Notes: generated by a model from the sequence alone, not told the origin. DNA of 64,000 bases from Anaerolineae bacterium (GCA_023382715.1 JAHDWP010000002.1:1-64000), one strand, 5' to 3'; numbered from the stretch's first letter, positions 18,268 through 27,228 are shown. Program-made: numbers and translations.

Positions 18268-18531
18268 CTACTTGCGCCTTCCCTGCACAATCTGCCAAAC
18301 CCGCTGTTCGGAGACACCGAAGACCTCAGCTAACGTTGCTCTCGATTCGCCTCGCTTATAACGAGCACGAATCTCAGCATTTCGAGCACACTTTGCCGGA
18401 GTAGAGTTGGAAATCGGAGTCTGGGGCAGTTTCTGGCCGTAGTAACTAATCGCCGTCGCGAAGACCATCGCAAAGAGCAGTTTGGGGAATGATGGGACGT
18501 CAAGGCCCCTATGGGGCACTGGCTGCCACAC
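18268..18531 (-). CDS. Small helix-turn-helix protein (inverted paralogue of the next gene)
   Basis: An 87-residue basic protein whose C-terminal 40 residues form a resolvase/Mor-like helix-turn-helix (NAEIRARYKRGESRATLAEV, FGVSEQRVWQIV). The same pattern is present in the gene on the opposite strand. The longest start is GTG at 18531, overlapping the start of the plus-strand gene by 21 bp. A later Met (FAMVFATAIS) could be the true start because no good ribosome site is visible. The role is unknown; it could be a transcription factor or a recombinase-derived DNA-binding remnant. Confidence 0.55.
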   Translation of the reverse strand: MWQPVPHRGLDVPSFPKLLFAMVFATAISYYGQKLPQTPISNSTPAKCARNAEIRARYKRGESRATLAEVFGVSEQRVWQIVQGRRK

Positions 18532-18777
18532 GCCTTTAGAGCAGATGGCAGCTTTATTTTTTCCTTCGAAGAAGCTGTTTCCGCGCTGGTGAATCGGCTG
18601 TATCCTGGTTCGCCGAACTCCTCTACTCCACTATTGCCAAGCACTCCCAAGAAGGTTGATCGCAATGCCGAAATCCGAGCTCGGTATGCTGCTGGCCTGA
18701 GCGTGCCTGACTTGGCCAGGGAGTATGGCATCTCGAAGAACCGGGTGTATCAGATATTGAGGGGGAAGAGGAAGTAG
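18511..18777 (+). CDS. Small helix-turn-helix protein (paralogue, divergent)
   Basis: An 88-residue protein ending in NAEIRARYAAGLSVPDLARE followed by YGISKNRVYQILRGKRK, a compact helix-turn-helix. It aligns over nearly its whole length with the minus-strand protein 18268-18531 (shared STPxK, RNAEIRARY, G-S, RVxQI, RK end). The N-terminal half is low in similarity and may be a linker. The start is uncertain. The gene is followed by a true terminator at 18795-18825. No recombinase catalytic domain is attached to either copy. Confidence 0.55.
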   Translation: MGHWLPHAFRADGSFIFSFEEAVSALVNRLYPGSPNSSTPLLPSTPKKVDRNAEIRARYAAGLSVPDLAREYGISKNRVYQILRGKRK

Positions 18778-18794
18778 GGGGCGTTCGGATTGTT

Positions 18795-18825
18795 CTGAGC
18801 GGGGCAGTCGTCCCGCTCAGTTTTT
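18795..18825 (+). terminator. Intrinsic terminator of the plus-strand HTH gene
   Basis: CTGAGCGGG (18795-18803) pairs with CCCGCTCAG (18812-18820), followed by five T. Its stem sequence is related to that of the hairpin at 18217-18252 on the other side of the HTH pair. Confidence 0.85.
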
Positions 18826-18855
18826 GTTTTCCAGAAAGACTCTGAAAATCCTTCT

Positions 18856-19875
18856 TTACTGTCCGGAAGGATCGAGTTTTCTGAGTTCAACTGAAAGAGT
18901 GCTAAGGATGTCGGCAAGCCTCAGTACATTCCCCTCTGAAATCACAAGCCGCTGACCAATGGAATGTGTGTTATCTCCTGATTTGGTGATGTATTCCTGA
19001 TCGATGATTCCATTACGATGGACTATCAAATGGCGCTTCTGGAAAAGCAACTCAAGGTCGGAATATTCTGATCTTGACAGCAGATCATCGTACCCCTTGC
19101 CAGTGAGTGTTTTCCAGAGAGCCGAGGATTCGGCGAGATTTTGAAAGACGTTCCTTCGTTGTTTGATGCTAGCTGCGCCCGGTTGTCGATTGAAGAGATT
19201 CTCTGCAAAATATTGGAAGGCCCCCACCAATCTACACAGACTGTCCTCAAGGATGTTGCGCACGCTGTCGCGAGCTGTATCTTTGTCTATGACTTCCTCT
19301 AAAACAAGAGACATCTCCGACGTTTTACCCATCACTTGGCGAACAATATCAATGGTCCGCTCAAAGGTGACAAGAACGGAGTTGTGGCCACAGGCTGGGC
19401 AGAAATACGCAAGACCAACAGAGGCATACCTGCAACCACACACTTCACAAACAAAGGTTTGCCGCATAGTATCGGCAACACCTACGGGAAGTACGATCTG
19501 ATTTCTTCCCGGCTTAACTGACAATGACAAGGAAATAAATCCTGGTTTCTGTGAACGGTTAAAGCGTCGTGCATCTTCCTTGAGTGCTGTGTTGATCTGT
19601 CCTTGAAGGTGGTTGGGCGCAACGGCGCGGATATATTCACTTTGTTCAGGTGTATTCCACGAATCTGCTGTCATCTCATAGCGGCAGATCGGACAAAACA
19701 CCCGTTCATCAGACACTTTGTCTCGCCAGTCCTCAAACAAAACTTTGAAGTCTGCCTCACACTCCTCAGATGGACAATGTCTGTCAAAATATCCCTCATC
19801 GTCTAATGGCAAAGAAATTGGAATATGAATACCTTGCTCCAATTTCTTTAGCTCATCCAGCAGTTTCTTGAACAT
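18856..19875 (-). CDS. Double zinc-ribbon protein with HEPN-like C-terminus, candidate defence RNase
   Basis: A 339-residue protein I do not recognise as a named family. It has two zinc-ribbon-like modules: C34-x4-C39 with C61-x2-C64, and C143-x2-C146 with C159-x2-C162. The C-terminal region is helical and contains RHLIVH at 281-286, matching the RX4-6H signature of HEPN ribonucleases. The ATG at 19875 has GAGGT about seven bases upstream. It is monocistronic and lies within the defence island, on the opposite strand to the operon. An RNA-binding ribbon plus HEPN build would suit an abortive-infection RNase, but function is inferred from motif and context only. It could equally be a non-catalytic HEPN scaffold. 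Confidence 0.6.
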   Translation of the reverse strand: MFKKLLDELKKLEQGIHIPISLPLDDEGYFDRHCPSEECEADFKVLFEDWRDKVSDERVFCPICRYEMTADSWNTPEQSEYIRAVAPNHLQGQINTALKEDARRFNRSQKPGFISLSLSVKPGRNQIVLPVGVADTMRQTFVCEVCGCRYASVGLAYFCPACGHNSVLVTFERTIDIVRQVMGKTSEMSLVLEEVIDKDTARDSVRNILEDSLCRLVGAFQYFAENLFNRQPGAASIKQRRNVFQNLAESSALWKTLTGKGYDDLLSRSEYSDLELLFQKRHLIVHRNGIIDQEYITKSGDNTHSIGQRLVISEGNVLRLADILSTLSVELRKLDPSGQ

Positions 19876-19929
19876 CTACTTACCTCACAAATACAACTAC
19901 CCTCTTGCGATTATAGGAGATTGACTCCA

Positions 19930-21097
19930 AGGTAGTCTCCCTGACGGGTGTTGTTGGTAAAATAGAGCCAGTAAAAGCATGATGGTCGAGGGAGACATGG
20001 CGAACGAACTGGCTCAAGTGGGGCAGTTTTGCCCCAACGAACAGTGTGAATTGTACGGCGAAATCGAAGCGGCGCAGATTATTCGCTTCGGAAAAACCAA
20101 GAATGGCGCGCAGCGTTATCGGTGCAAAAGCTGCGGACAAACGTTTACGGAAACGTTCGGCACAGTATTCTATCGACGCCAAGCCTCGCGTGAGACGATT
20201 TTGGAAACGTTGGCGTTGTTGGCCGAAGGGGTACGTATCAGCAGCATCGCGCGTGCCAAAGGGATCAAGGAAGACACAATTCTCGACTGGTTGCGAGCGG
20301 CGGCCCGACAAGCGGCAGAGGTGGAAGAAGCGTTGCTGAAAGACTACCGGATCAGTCAGGCGCAGATCGACGGCTTGTGGACCTCCGTGGGTCACAAAGG
20401 GCATAAAGGGGGGCGTCGAAAGCGATGAGCAAGGCGAATTCTGGCGCTGCACCCTGATTGAAGTGGACACCCGGCTGCGCGTGGGGCGTGGGATTGGCAA
20501 AACGGAGACGGAGGCATCTATCGAACTCCTACGCCAACTCAAACGGCGTGGGCATCCCGATGGGCCACCACCGTTGGTCTCGGATGGAGGGGGCGGTCAT
20601 CGCGAAGCCCTGATTGAAGTGTATGGCGAAGTGCCCGACTACAGCGGACGTGGACGTCCGCCATCGCTCAAGCAACCAAGCGAAGATTGGCAGTATTTGC
20701 AGAGGGTCAAACAACGTGACAATGGGCGGGTTATCGGTGTAGAAGCACGGGTCATCTTGGGTGATCCGGAGCAAATCTATGCTGAATTGGACACCCACAC
20801 GGCCTACGTTGAACGCACCAACTTGACCTCGCGGCACATGAATGGGCGCTTGGTCCGCAAGACCTTGGGCTTTTCCAAGCGCGTGCAGATGTTGCGTGCA
20901 GCGTCGATTTGGGAAGATGTCGTGTACAACTTGGCACGTCATGTCAAAACCTTACGGCTAGAAGTCAACGATGGAACTCGTCGATGGCTTCAACGCTCAC
21001 CCGCTATGGTCGCTGGTCTCGCTGACCATATTGGGTCGATTGAAGAACTTTTATCCTATGTTCCCGCTCCTAACAACACTTGAGCGGGAGACTACCT
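19930..21097 (+). mobile_element. IS1-family-like insertion sequence
   Basis: Terminal inverted repeats AGGTAGTCTCCC (19930-19941 and the complement of 21086-21097), extending with a second matching block TGTTGTT further in, bound an element of about 1.17 kb. This is longer than classical IS1 but similar to larger IS1-family members. No clear direct repeat flanks it. Its right end abuts a truncated IS3 orfA, so insertion and later rearrangement are likely. Confidence 0.8.
19979..21083 (+). pseudogene. IS1-family transposase in two frames
   Basis: The first frame (19979-20428) encodes an InsA-like zinc finger (FCPNEQC..., YRCKSCGQTFTETFGTVFY) and a helix-turn-helix. The second frame, opening upstream of 20463 and ending at 21083, encodes an InsB-like DDE domain with VERTNLTSRHMNGRLVRKTL near its end. 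The frames join around a run of six G (20408-20413), where one reads HKGGRRKR-stop and the other KGGVESDEQGEFWRC. Moving between them needs a +1 (or -2) shift, not the -1 shift known for IS1. Either this copy is inactivated by an indel or it uses unusual decoding. Confidence 0.75.
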
Positions 21098-21359
21098 CGT
21101 TCTCCAGCGCCAGCTTACCCACCATGCGCTCCAGCTCGGCCACCCGTGTTTCCAACTCGCTCACCGCCTGGTCTTGCTGTTCCTGGCTGGCGAAAATCCC
21201 TGGCGCGCGTTCCTGAAACGCGTCGCGCCATTTGTAGTACAGATTATCGCGGATGCCTCGCTCACGGCAGATTTGCACTACCGGCTTTTCCCCGCGGATC
21301 CCTTCAAGTACGGTTTCCAGCTTGAACTTCGCGCTATACTGTCGGCGTTTCGTGCTCAT
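21098..21359 (-). pseudogene. IS3-family OrfA, truncated
   Basis: From ATG 21359 the product begins MSTKRRQYSAKFKLETVLEG, a typical IS3-type OrfA helix-turn-helix, and continues through a leucine-zipper segment (VAELERMVGKLALENEV). It is cut at the inverted repeat of the IS1-like element near 21097. No orfB is present on the other side, so the element is a dead remnant. Confidence 0.8.
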
Positions 21360-21415
21360 CGTCTTTTCCTTTTACAACCTCTACTATACTCTCTTCTGGT
21401 TGTGTCCAGAAATTC

Positions 21416-21842
21416 GACCGCACCGCATTGCTCCAACGTTTGCTTGTCCATTACCTGCCAGCGGCTATCCATCTCCAGGTCATCAGCTATCACTCCGGCC
21501 AAGGCTGGTCCCGTGATGTTGCCCAACTCATCATTGCCCACCAGTGACATGAAATCCTCGTGGAACTGCTGCGCCCGTTGCTCCGTCTGGAACTGCGCGA
21601 CTTCAAGCCACTGTGCACGCTGAGGCGCATCGGGTGAAACCGCTTCTGCAAGATCGGCAAAGTCCACCACGCACACTGCCGAATAGCCCAACAGCGCACC
21701 ATCGGGATCACACGCGGGCACGATGTCCAGTTGCCAGGTCGGGGCGATGTCTTGCGGCTCGAAAGTTTCGAAGACGAAGTCCTGCGCCTGGAGATACGGC
21801 GCGTCAGGCTTGATGCTGGCGGCGATCAGCGCGTCATCGGAC
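21416..21842 (-). pseudogene. Gene fragment of unknown function, cut by the IS3 remnant
   Basis: An open frame on the minus strand runs from about 21842, before any start codon, through a Val-Pro-Ala-Cys segment near 21721 to LEMDSRWQVMDKQTLEQ, where it meets IS3-derived sequence. Composition and absence of stops suggest a real former coding region. It lacks both a start and its natural end. I recognise no domain. Confidence 0.4.
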
Positions 21843-21843
21843 A

Positions 21844-22059
21844 GTGGAGGTGTGGCGGGGGATGAGGAAGGGCGACCGCCTCGTGGCTGCGCCGAGGGTT
21901 ACCAGCCAGGCCGTGTGGCGCGTGGTGGAGGAGCACGCGGGGCGACTGGGGCTGAATGTCTCCCCTCGTGACCTGCAGAACACCCCCAGTGACTACATTG
22001 ACCTCAAAGTAGAGCGCCAGGAGCAGTTGCCCGGCACACGCGAGGAGCGCAGCCCGTGA
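21844..22059 (+). pseudogene. Possible tyrosine-recombinase (integrase) remnant
   Basis: The frame contains VTSQAVWRVVEEHAGRLG followed by LNVSPRDLQNT, which resembles the catalytic-domain stretch of XerC/D-like integrases before and at the H-x-L-R-H motif. The expected HDLRHT is replaced by RDLQNT, and no upstream or downstream recombinase sequence remains. If correct, this is a degraded integrase at the edge of the island. The resemblance is short, so confidence is low. Confidence 0.3.
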
Positions 22060-22106
22060 GCACAGCCTGCAAATGCGAGTGACAGACGGCTAATAATCCC
22101 CTAATG

Positions 22107-23126
22107 CTAACCTAACTCACTGACAGCAAACTGCTCATTCTCGACGATCAGCTCGCCATCCAGGTAAAGACTCGTGTTGCGGCAGCAGATGTCGAAGTGA
22201 GCTTCTGATACGTTCTTTCCGCCTAGCCCACTATAAGGGGCGGGAGCGTCGAAGATATTGCGGCCAATCGCTACCAGAATCGTGCCGTATTTCGACTCCG
22301 AGTCCATACCCACGTGGCCCCAGTCCGCACGTTCGTCAATACCCCAGCCCGCGTGCGCGAAGCGGAACGCCCCCTCATCACCCGCCCGCTCAAGATGCGA
22401 TTGGAGTAAGTAGGCGTCTGGGCCTCCCTCGATCTTAGCAATCTTCCCTTTCTCGATAGTCAACACGACACGGCTCTGAGCGTGGCGCCACATTCCTAGC
22501 AAGACATCGCCCGGCTCGATCACATAATGCCCCTCAGCGCTGTCTTCCAGGGGGGCGCATGTCACCAGTCCAGACGGCCAGTGATCCCAACGTCCCGGTT
22601 CATCGGCGATGCCGCACTGATACATGGCCTTGCGCCCATCCTTGCGTAGCACGTAGTCCGATCCTGCGGCGGAGACGACATGGATTTCTTTGGCCTCCTG
22701 GAGGCGCTGCGCTCCTACTAGCCCTCTGCGACGCACCTGTTCATTGGGCAACATGCGCTTGAGTACTTCCAGCGGTTCCTGCACCATCAACACCCGCGCT
22801 CCCGCCTTCAGAGCGGCGTTATGCGTATCGGTGTACATCCACGAGCCGATGCCGCGCGGCAACATGCTCATGCCCAGGATCAAATCAGCACTCTGCCAGG
22901 TTGCGCGCACCAGCGCATCATCAAGGCGTTGATCCCCCTGCGAGACCAGGATATAGGCGTTGGCGCCCAGGCTGGACGCAGCCGCAAATGCGGCAGGCGG
23001 GTAAGCGAGGTGTAAAAAGCGCGGATCGGTAAAGATGAGCACATTCTCGCCTGGTTGCACTTTGCACAAGCGCAACTCGTGGGTGAACATGCCAACGAGG
23101 TCGGCACTGCCTAGCTCAGAAAACAT
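22107..23126 (-). CDS. NicX/aminopeptidase-T (M29)-like metalloenzyme
   Basis: A 339-residue protein of the family containing 2,5-dihydroxypyridine 5,6-dioxygenase (NicX) and thermophilic M29 aminopeptidases, whose metal ligands lie in the C-terminal half. Suggestive residues here are the E and H of LERAGDEGAFRFAHAGWGID, then DWGHVGMDSESKYGT and the final SEAHFDICCRN. The start at 23126 has GGAGGG six bases upstream. The gene is 41 bp downstream of the last transporter gene on the same strand, so it probably acts on the imported peptide-like or N-heterocyclic compound. Peptidase versus ring-opening dioxygenase cannot be decided from sequence alone. Confidence 0.65.
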   Translation of the reverse strand: MFSELGSADLVGMFTHELRLCKVQPGENVLIFTDPRFLHLAYPPAAFAAASSLGANAYILVSQGDQRLDDALVRATWQSADLILGMSMLPRGIGSWMYTDTHNAALKAGARVLMVQEPLEVLKRMLPNEQVRRRGLVGAQRLQEAKEIHVVSAAGSDYVLRKDGRKAMYQCGIADEPGRWDHWPSGLVTCAPLEDSAEGHYVIEPGDVLLGMWRHAQSRVVLTIEKGKIAKIEGGPDAYLLQSHLERAGDEGAFRFAHAGWGIDERADWGHVGMDSESKYGTILVAIGRNIFDAPAPYSGLGGKNVSEAHFDICCRNTSLYLDGELIVENEQFAVSELG

Positions 23127-23167
23127 GAGTTTCCCTCCGGATAACAAGTCTCGATAAATCTTACAGA

Positions 23168-24220
23168 TTACACGGCTACCTGTCTGAAGCCGGACAACGG
23201 CTCTTCGTTCGCCGCACTACCTTTGACAAGCCAGCCGCTGCGAGCTAGCTCTTCGGCGCGCCAGCAGCGTGCCCAATGGTCCTGCGCAACAGCGCGCAGG
23301 ACCTGCGGCTCGCGAGCGCAGCGTTCCGTCGCGTAGCGACAGCGTCCGTACAGCTTACAGCCTGCGAAGTCGTGCGCTCTCTGAGTCACTTCTCCGGTGA
23401 GCATCTCCGCACGCCGCACCTCGTCGCGTCCTCCCTGTCCGATCAACGTGGCAGCCAACAAGGCCCTGGTGTAGGGATGGTGCGGGGATTCAAACACCGC
23501 GTGCTTGGTGCCAGTCTCTACAACTTGACCCAGGTACATAACATAAATACGGTCGGCGATATAGCGAATGACGCGCAGGTCATGCGAGACGAAGATGAAG
23601 CTCAGGCTACTTTGCCGCTGCAGGTCGAGCAGCAGATTAATGATCTGCCCTCGGATAGACATGTCCAGGGCGGCGGTTGGTTCATCCAGGAAGATGAAGT
23701 GTGGCTCTGGGGCTAATGCGCGTGCCAGAGCCACCCGCTGCAACTGCCCGCCGCTCATCTCGTAGGGGTACAGGGTTGCAAAGCGTTCGTCGAGTTCCAT
23801 TTGATCCAGCAGGGCTAGCGCTCGCTGCTCTTTCTGCTTGAGGGTCCGGTGCCTAGAGAGACGCATGGCGTCCACCAGGGTTTGCCCAATGGTCATGGTT
23901 GGGTTGAATGACGTGACCGGGTTCTGGAAAACCATCTGTATCTTGGCGCGTAGCGGGCGAAACACTCGCTCATTCAACCCCTGGATTTCGCGACCCTCAA
24001 AAAGAATTCGACCACCGTCCAGATCAAGTAACCGCAGGATTGCTCTCCCCAGCGTAGACTTGCCTGAACCGCTCTCGCCAACTAATCCAACTGTCTCGGC
24101 ACGCCTAACGGTGAGCGAGACATCATCCACAGCGGTCATGCTGACACGCTTCAGGCTGCGCCGGCGCATCGTGAAGACCTTGCTCGCGTTCGATATGACC
24201 AATACATCATCTGCCTTCAT
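23168..24220 (-). CDS. Opp/Dpp-family ABC transporter ATPase (DppF-like)
   Basis: A 350-residue ATPase that powers an oligopeptide/nickel-type importer. It has Walker A GESGSGKST, the Q-loop segment IQMVFQNPVTSFNPTMT typical of the Opp/Dpp group, signature MSGGQLQRVALARAL, and Walker B FIFLDEPTAALDMS. The C-terminal oligopeptide extension has the cysteine cluster GCKLYGRC...ERC. I take ATG 24220 as the start; an open frame continues upstream but overlaps the DppD-like gene. It is last but one in a minus-strand operon and pairs with the preceding ATPase. Confidence 0.93.
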   Translation of the reverse strand: MKADDVLVISNASKVFTMRRRSLKRVSMTAVDDVSLTVRRAETVGLVGESGSGKSTLGRAILRLLDLDGGRILFEGREIQGLNERVFRPLRAKIQMVFQNPVTSFNPTMTIGQTLVDAMRLSRHRTLKQKEQRALALLDQMELDERFATLYPYEMSGGQLQRVALARALAPEPHFIFLDEPTAALDMSIRGQIINLLLDLQRQSSLSFIFVSHDLRVIRYIADRIYVMYLGQVVETGTKHAVFESPHHPYTRALLAATLIGQGGRDEVRRAEMLTGEVTQRAHDFAGCKLYGRCRYATERCAREPQVLRAVAQDHWARCWRAEELARSGWLVKGSAANEEPLSGFRQVAV

Positions 24221-24239
24221 AACAACCCGCCTGCATTGA

Positions 24240-25190
24240 CTACGAAAAATGACATGCGCTGTAATGCCCTGTCTCAACTTCGCGGACAGCAGGGGCTTCG
24301 CGCCCGCAAATGTCCTGCGCGCGCGGGCAGCGTTCCGCGAAGCTACATCCCTGCCACTGCTCGCGTAGATCGGGCACACGGCCTGGAATGAAGGGCATTT
24401 TTTCGCCAGAAGTGCTCGCGAAACACTCTAGCAGCCGGATGGTGTAGGGGTTGGCGGGACGTCCCAATACCTGACTGACAGACCCTGTCTCCATCACCGT
24501 CCCGGCATACATTACGGCCACTCGGTCGCAGACGGCCGAAACCAGGCCAATATCGTGCGTGATCAGCATCAACGTAGCGTCGAGCTTCTCAACTACCTCC
24601 TGGATCAGATCGAGCACCTGCACCTGAATAGTTACGTCCAGACCACTGGTCGGTTCGTCAGCGATGAGCAGTTGGGGAGAGCACACCAGGGCCATGGCAA
24701 TCATTGCGCGCTGGGCCATGCCGCCGCTGTATTCAAAGGGATAGTTACGTGCCCGATCTTCGGGATGCGGAATGCCAGTGGCGGCCAGCACCTCAACCGC
24801 GCGTTGCCAGGCCTCGCGCTTGTTTCCACCATTGTGCTGGCGATAAACGTCGGCAATCTGTTGGCCAACAGGGTATAGAGGATTGAGCGCTGCCGAAGCG
24901 TTCTGAAAAACCATGCAGATCTGCGATCCCCTGATCGGGCGCAATTCGTTCTCGCTCAGCGCGAGCAGGTCGGCGCCCTGGAACAGGATGCGCCCCTCGG
25001 TGATGCGGGCGGTAGGCGGCAGCAGGCGAAGCATACTCGTGGCCGTGACCGTCTTGCCGGAGCCGCTCTCGCCGACGATAGCAGTGCGCGCGCCACGCTC
25101 GACCTGCAAATAGACACCACGCAGAGCGTAGACTGTATCGTGCCCGACGTGAAACTTTACGTGTAGGTTCTGAATGTCCACGAGTGCCAT
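24240..25190 (-). CDS. Opp/Dpp-family ABC transporter ATPase (DppD-like)
   Basis: A 316-residue ATPase and heterodimer partner of the next gene product. Motifs: Walker [12 protein letters not shown]-loop [17 protein letters not shown], signature [15 protein letters not shown], Walker [15 protein letters not shown], and the C-terminal cysteine-containing oligopeptide domain ([15 protein letters not shown]). It starts three bases from the end of the permease gene, so translation is probably coupled. Substrate specificity lies in the binding protein, not here. Confidence 0.93.
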   Translation of the reverse strand: MALVDIQNLHVKFHVGHDTVYALRGVYLQVERGARTAIVGESGSGKTVTATSMLRLLPPTARITEGRILFQGADLLALSENELRPIRGSQICMVFQNASAALNPLYPVGQQIADVYRQHNGGNKREAWQRAVEVLAATGIPHPEDRARNYPFEYSGGMAQRAMIAMALVCSPQLLIADEPTSGLDVTIQVQVLDLIQEVVEKLDATLMLITHDIGLVSAVCDRVAVMYAGTVMETGSVSQVLGRPANPYTIRLLECFASTSGEKMPFIPGRVPDLREQWQGCSFAERCPRAQDICGREAPAVREVETGHYSACHFS

Positions 25191-25193
25191 CGG

Positions 25194-26072
25194 CTACACC
25201 CGTTTCGACCACAGCGATTTCAGGATGTCGCTGATGTTATTGAGCACCCACACTGAATAGAACAGTGCCAGCCCAGGGAAGACCGAGAGCCACCACTTGC
25301 CGAAAACCATGTAGTTGGCGCCGACCTGGATCATCGAACCCCATTCGGGCTTGGGGATCTCCACGCCCAGCCCGATGAAGCTGAGGCCGGCGATCATCTG
25401 CACTGCGTAAGCGCAACTCAACGGAAGCTGAGCGAAGACGGGCACCAAGGCGTTGGGAATGATGTGACGAAAGACGATGATCAGCGAGGGGTTACCAGCC
25501 ACGCGCGCCGCCTGGACAAACTCTACGTCACGCAGCGGCACGACCACGCTGCGCACCATCTTGCTGTAGACGGGGATGTTATAGAAAGCGACGATCAGCA
25601 CCACATTGGTCAGCGTATTCCCGGCAGCGGCGATAAAAGCCATGCCAAACAGGATCTGCGGAAAACCTTGAAAGACCTCGGTGATGCGCGTGATGACATT
25701 GTCTAACAAGCCGCCATAGTAGCCCGAAATGGCCCCCAGTGGTACGCCCAGGGCAATGCCGATCAGGACAGAACTGAGCGCCAGCGTGAAGTCGGTACGG
25801 ATGGCGTGGATCGTTCGCGAGAAGATATCCATCCCATCGCGATCGGTGCCGAACCAGTGTTCAGCCGAGGGAGGTTGCAATGTGTTCATCGGGTTGGGCT
25901 TTACCGGGTTCTGCAACGGCAACACTGGCGCGAGAATCCCCAGACTGATGAAGGCGAGTAGAATGCCGAAATTGATCGTCACGCGCCATAAACCGTTCGC
26001 GTCTAACAGACGGCGCAAGAACGACGGTCGGACAAAGGTAGCAGTTTTTGTGCTTGTTGTGGCAGTCGTCAT
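25194..26072 (-). CDS. Opp/Dpp-family ABC permease (DppC-like)
   Basis: A 292-residue inner-membrane permease. After a short cytoplasmic tail there is one early hydrophobic segment (FGILLAFISLGILAPVLPL) and a bacterial-transporter permease core with the HWFGTDRDGMDIFSRTIHA element diagnostic of DppC proteins. The EAA-like loop reads VQAARVAGNPSLIIVFRHII. It forms the translocation channel with the DppB-like protein encoded immediately upstream. Confidence 0.93.
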   Translation of the reverse strand: MTTATTSTKTATFVRPSFLRRLLDANGLWRVTINFGILLAFISLGILAPVLPLQNPVKPNPMNTLQPPSAEHWFGTDRDGMDIFSRTIHAIRTDFTLALSSVLIGIALGVPLGAISGYYGGLLDNVITRITEVFQGFPQILFGMAFIAAAGNTLTNVVLIVAFYNIPVYSKMVRSVVVPLRDVEFVQAARVAGNPSLIIVFRHIIPNALVPVFAQLPLSCAYAVQMIAGLSFIGLGVEIPKPEWGSMIQVGANYMVFGKWWLSVFPGLALFYSVWVLNNISDILKSLWSKRV

Positions 26073-26104
26073 GATCGATCCTGATGCCCTCAGGAGTATT
26101 CCGA

Positions 26105-27133
26105 CTACTTGGTTACCCGCGCGCGCGGATCAATCAGAGCCGTGATAATGTCGGCCAGCAGGTAAATAGACAAGTAAAACCCGGCGCTGAGCAACACCAC
26201 CCCCATCACGGGCTCGTAATCTGAATGATTCATAGCGTCAACGGCGTACAGGCCTAATCCTGGCCAGGTGAAGATGATCTCCACCAGGACTGTGCCGCTC
26301 AGCAGATAGCCATAGGTCATGGCGATCATGGTGACGACTGGGGCCAGCATGTTCTTGAAGGCGTAGCGGCGGACGGTGCTGTTGGACAGGCCAAAGGCGC
26401 GCGCAGAGCGAATATAATCGCTCTGCATAATCTCTTCCGTCTTGCTGCGGGCGATGCGTAGTGTGCTGGGGCTAGTGGTGATGGCCAGCGTCAGCGCGGG
26501 CAGGATCAGGTGTTTAACGCTGGACACAAAAGCGTTCCAGTTCCCGGCCCATAGGGTATCTATGGTGTACCAGCCGGTCACCTGGGCGATAGTACGGTAT
26601 TGGCGATCTATACGGCCCAACGGAGCGGGCAGCCAGCTTAGTTTGGCGAAGAACACGTAGATGAGGAGCAGCCCCAACCAGAAGCTTGGCATTGAGACGC
26701 CGGCCTGAGCGATCACGTCCACGATGCGGGCGAAGCGGCTGCGCGGGCGGCTGCCCGCCAGGATACCCGCCGGGACGGCCCACAGCACCCCAAGCAAGAG
26801 GGCGAACGTCGAAAGTTCCAGGGTCGCTGGCAATCGCGAGCGAATATCTCGCATCACCGGATTGTACGAATAGCGCGAGACGCCCAGATCTCCTTGCAGC
26901 AGGTTGCCCGCATAATTCAGATATTGCTGCCAGAGTGGTTGATCTAACCCTAGGTCGCGGATCATATTGTCGAGCATCTGCTGCGTGTGGCGCGGACCGA
27001 CGAGCAGGTACACTGGATTGCCAATGAAGTGAGTCACTGAAAAGGTTATAATGGACATAAGGACGAGCGAGATCAGTAAGATCGCTAATCTCTTGCCCAG
27101 GAAGAATCCCCATTCACGCAGTGTTTCGAGCAT
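26105..27133 (-). CDS. Opp/Dpp-family ABC permease (DppB-like)
   Basis: A 342-residue permease with about six membrane segments. The N-terminus has the family pattern (RLAILLISLVLMSIITFSVT, followed by DQPLWQQYLNYAGNLLQGDLG). The EAA loop reads RSARAFGLSNSTVRRYAFKN. The start at 27133 (MLETLREWGFFLGKR) is chosen because the family begins there; a longer frame lacks similarity. Its ribosome site is weak. A strong stem-loop (27165-27190) separates it from the binding-protein gene, which is the first gene of the unit. Confidence 0.92.
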   Translation of the reverse strand: MLETLREWGFFLGKRLAILLISLVLMSIITFSVTHFIGNPVYLLVGPRHTQQMLDNMIRDLGLDQPLWQQYLNYAGNLLQGDLGVSRYSYNPVMRDIRSRLPATLELSTFALLLGVLWAVPAGILAGSRPRSRFARIVDVIAQAGVSMPSFWLGLLLIYVFFAKLSWLPAPLGRIDRQYRTIAQVTGWYTIDTLWAGNWNAFVSSVKHLILPALTLAITTSPSTLRIARSKTEEIMQSDYIRSARAFGLSNSTVRRYAFKNMLAPVVTMIAMTYGYLLSGTVLVEIIFTWPGLGLYAVDAMNHSDYEPVMGVVLLSAGFYLSIYLLADIITALIDPRARVTK

Positions 27134-27164
27134 AGCAGTGTGTTCGCCTGTGTGCCAGAGTGAG

Positions 27165-27190
27165 TCGGGGCGTGGGTGGGCACGCCCCGA
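27165..27190 (-). promoter_or_regulatory. Intercistronic stem-loop after the peptide-binding-protein gene
   Basis: TCGGGGCGTG (27165-27174) pairs perfectly with CACGCCCCGA (27181-27190). No T tract follows. Its place between SBP and permease suggests partial termination or an mRNA-processing block. Confidence 0.65.
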
Positions 27191-27228
27191 CCACCGCGAC
27201 ATTCAGTCAACCATAGCAGGAGAGGCTT

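Noticed and set aside
24793-25212. Second minus-strand frame within the DppD-like gene
   Set aside because: It is an out-of-frame shadow; the real ATPase motifs are in the other frame.
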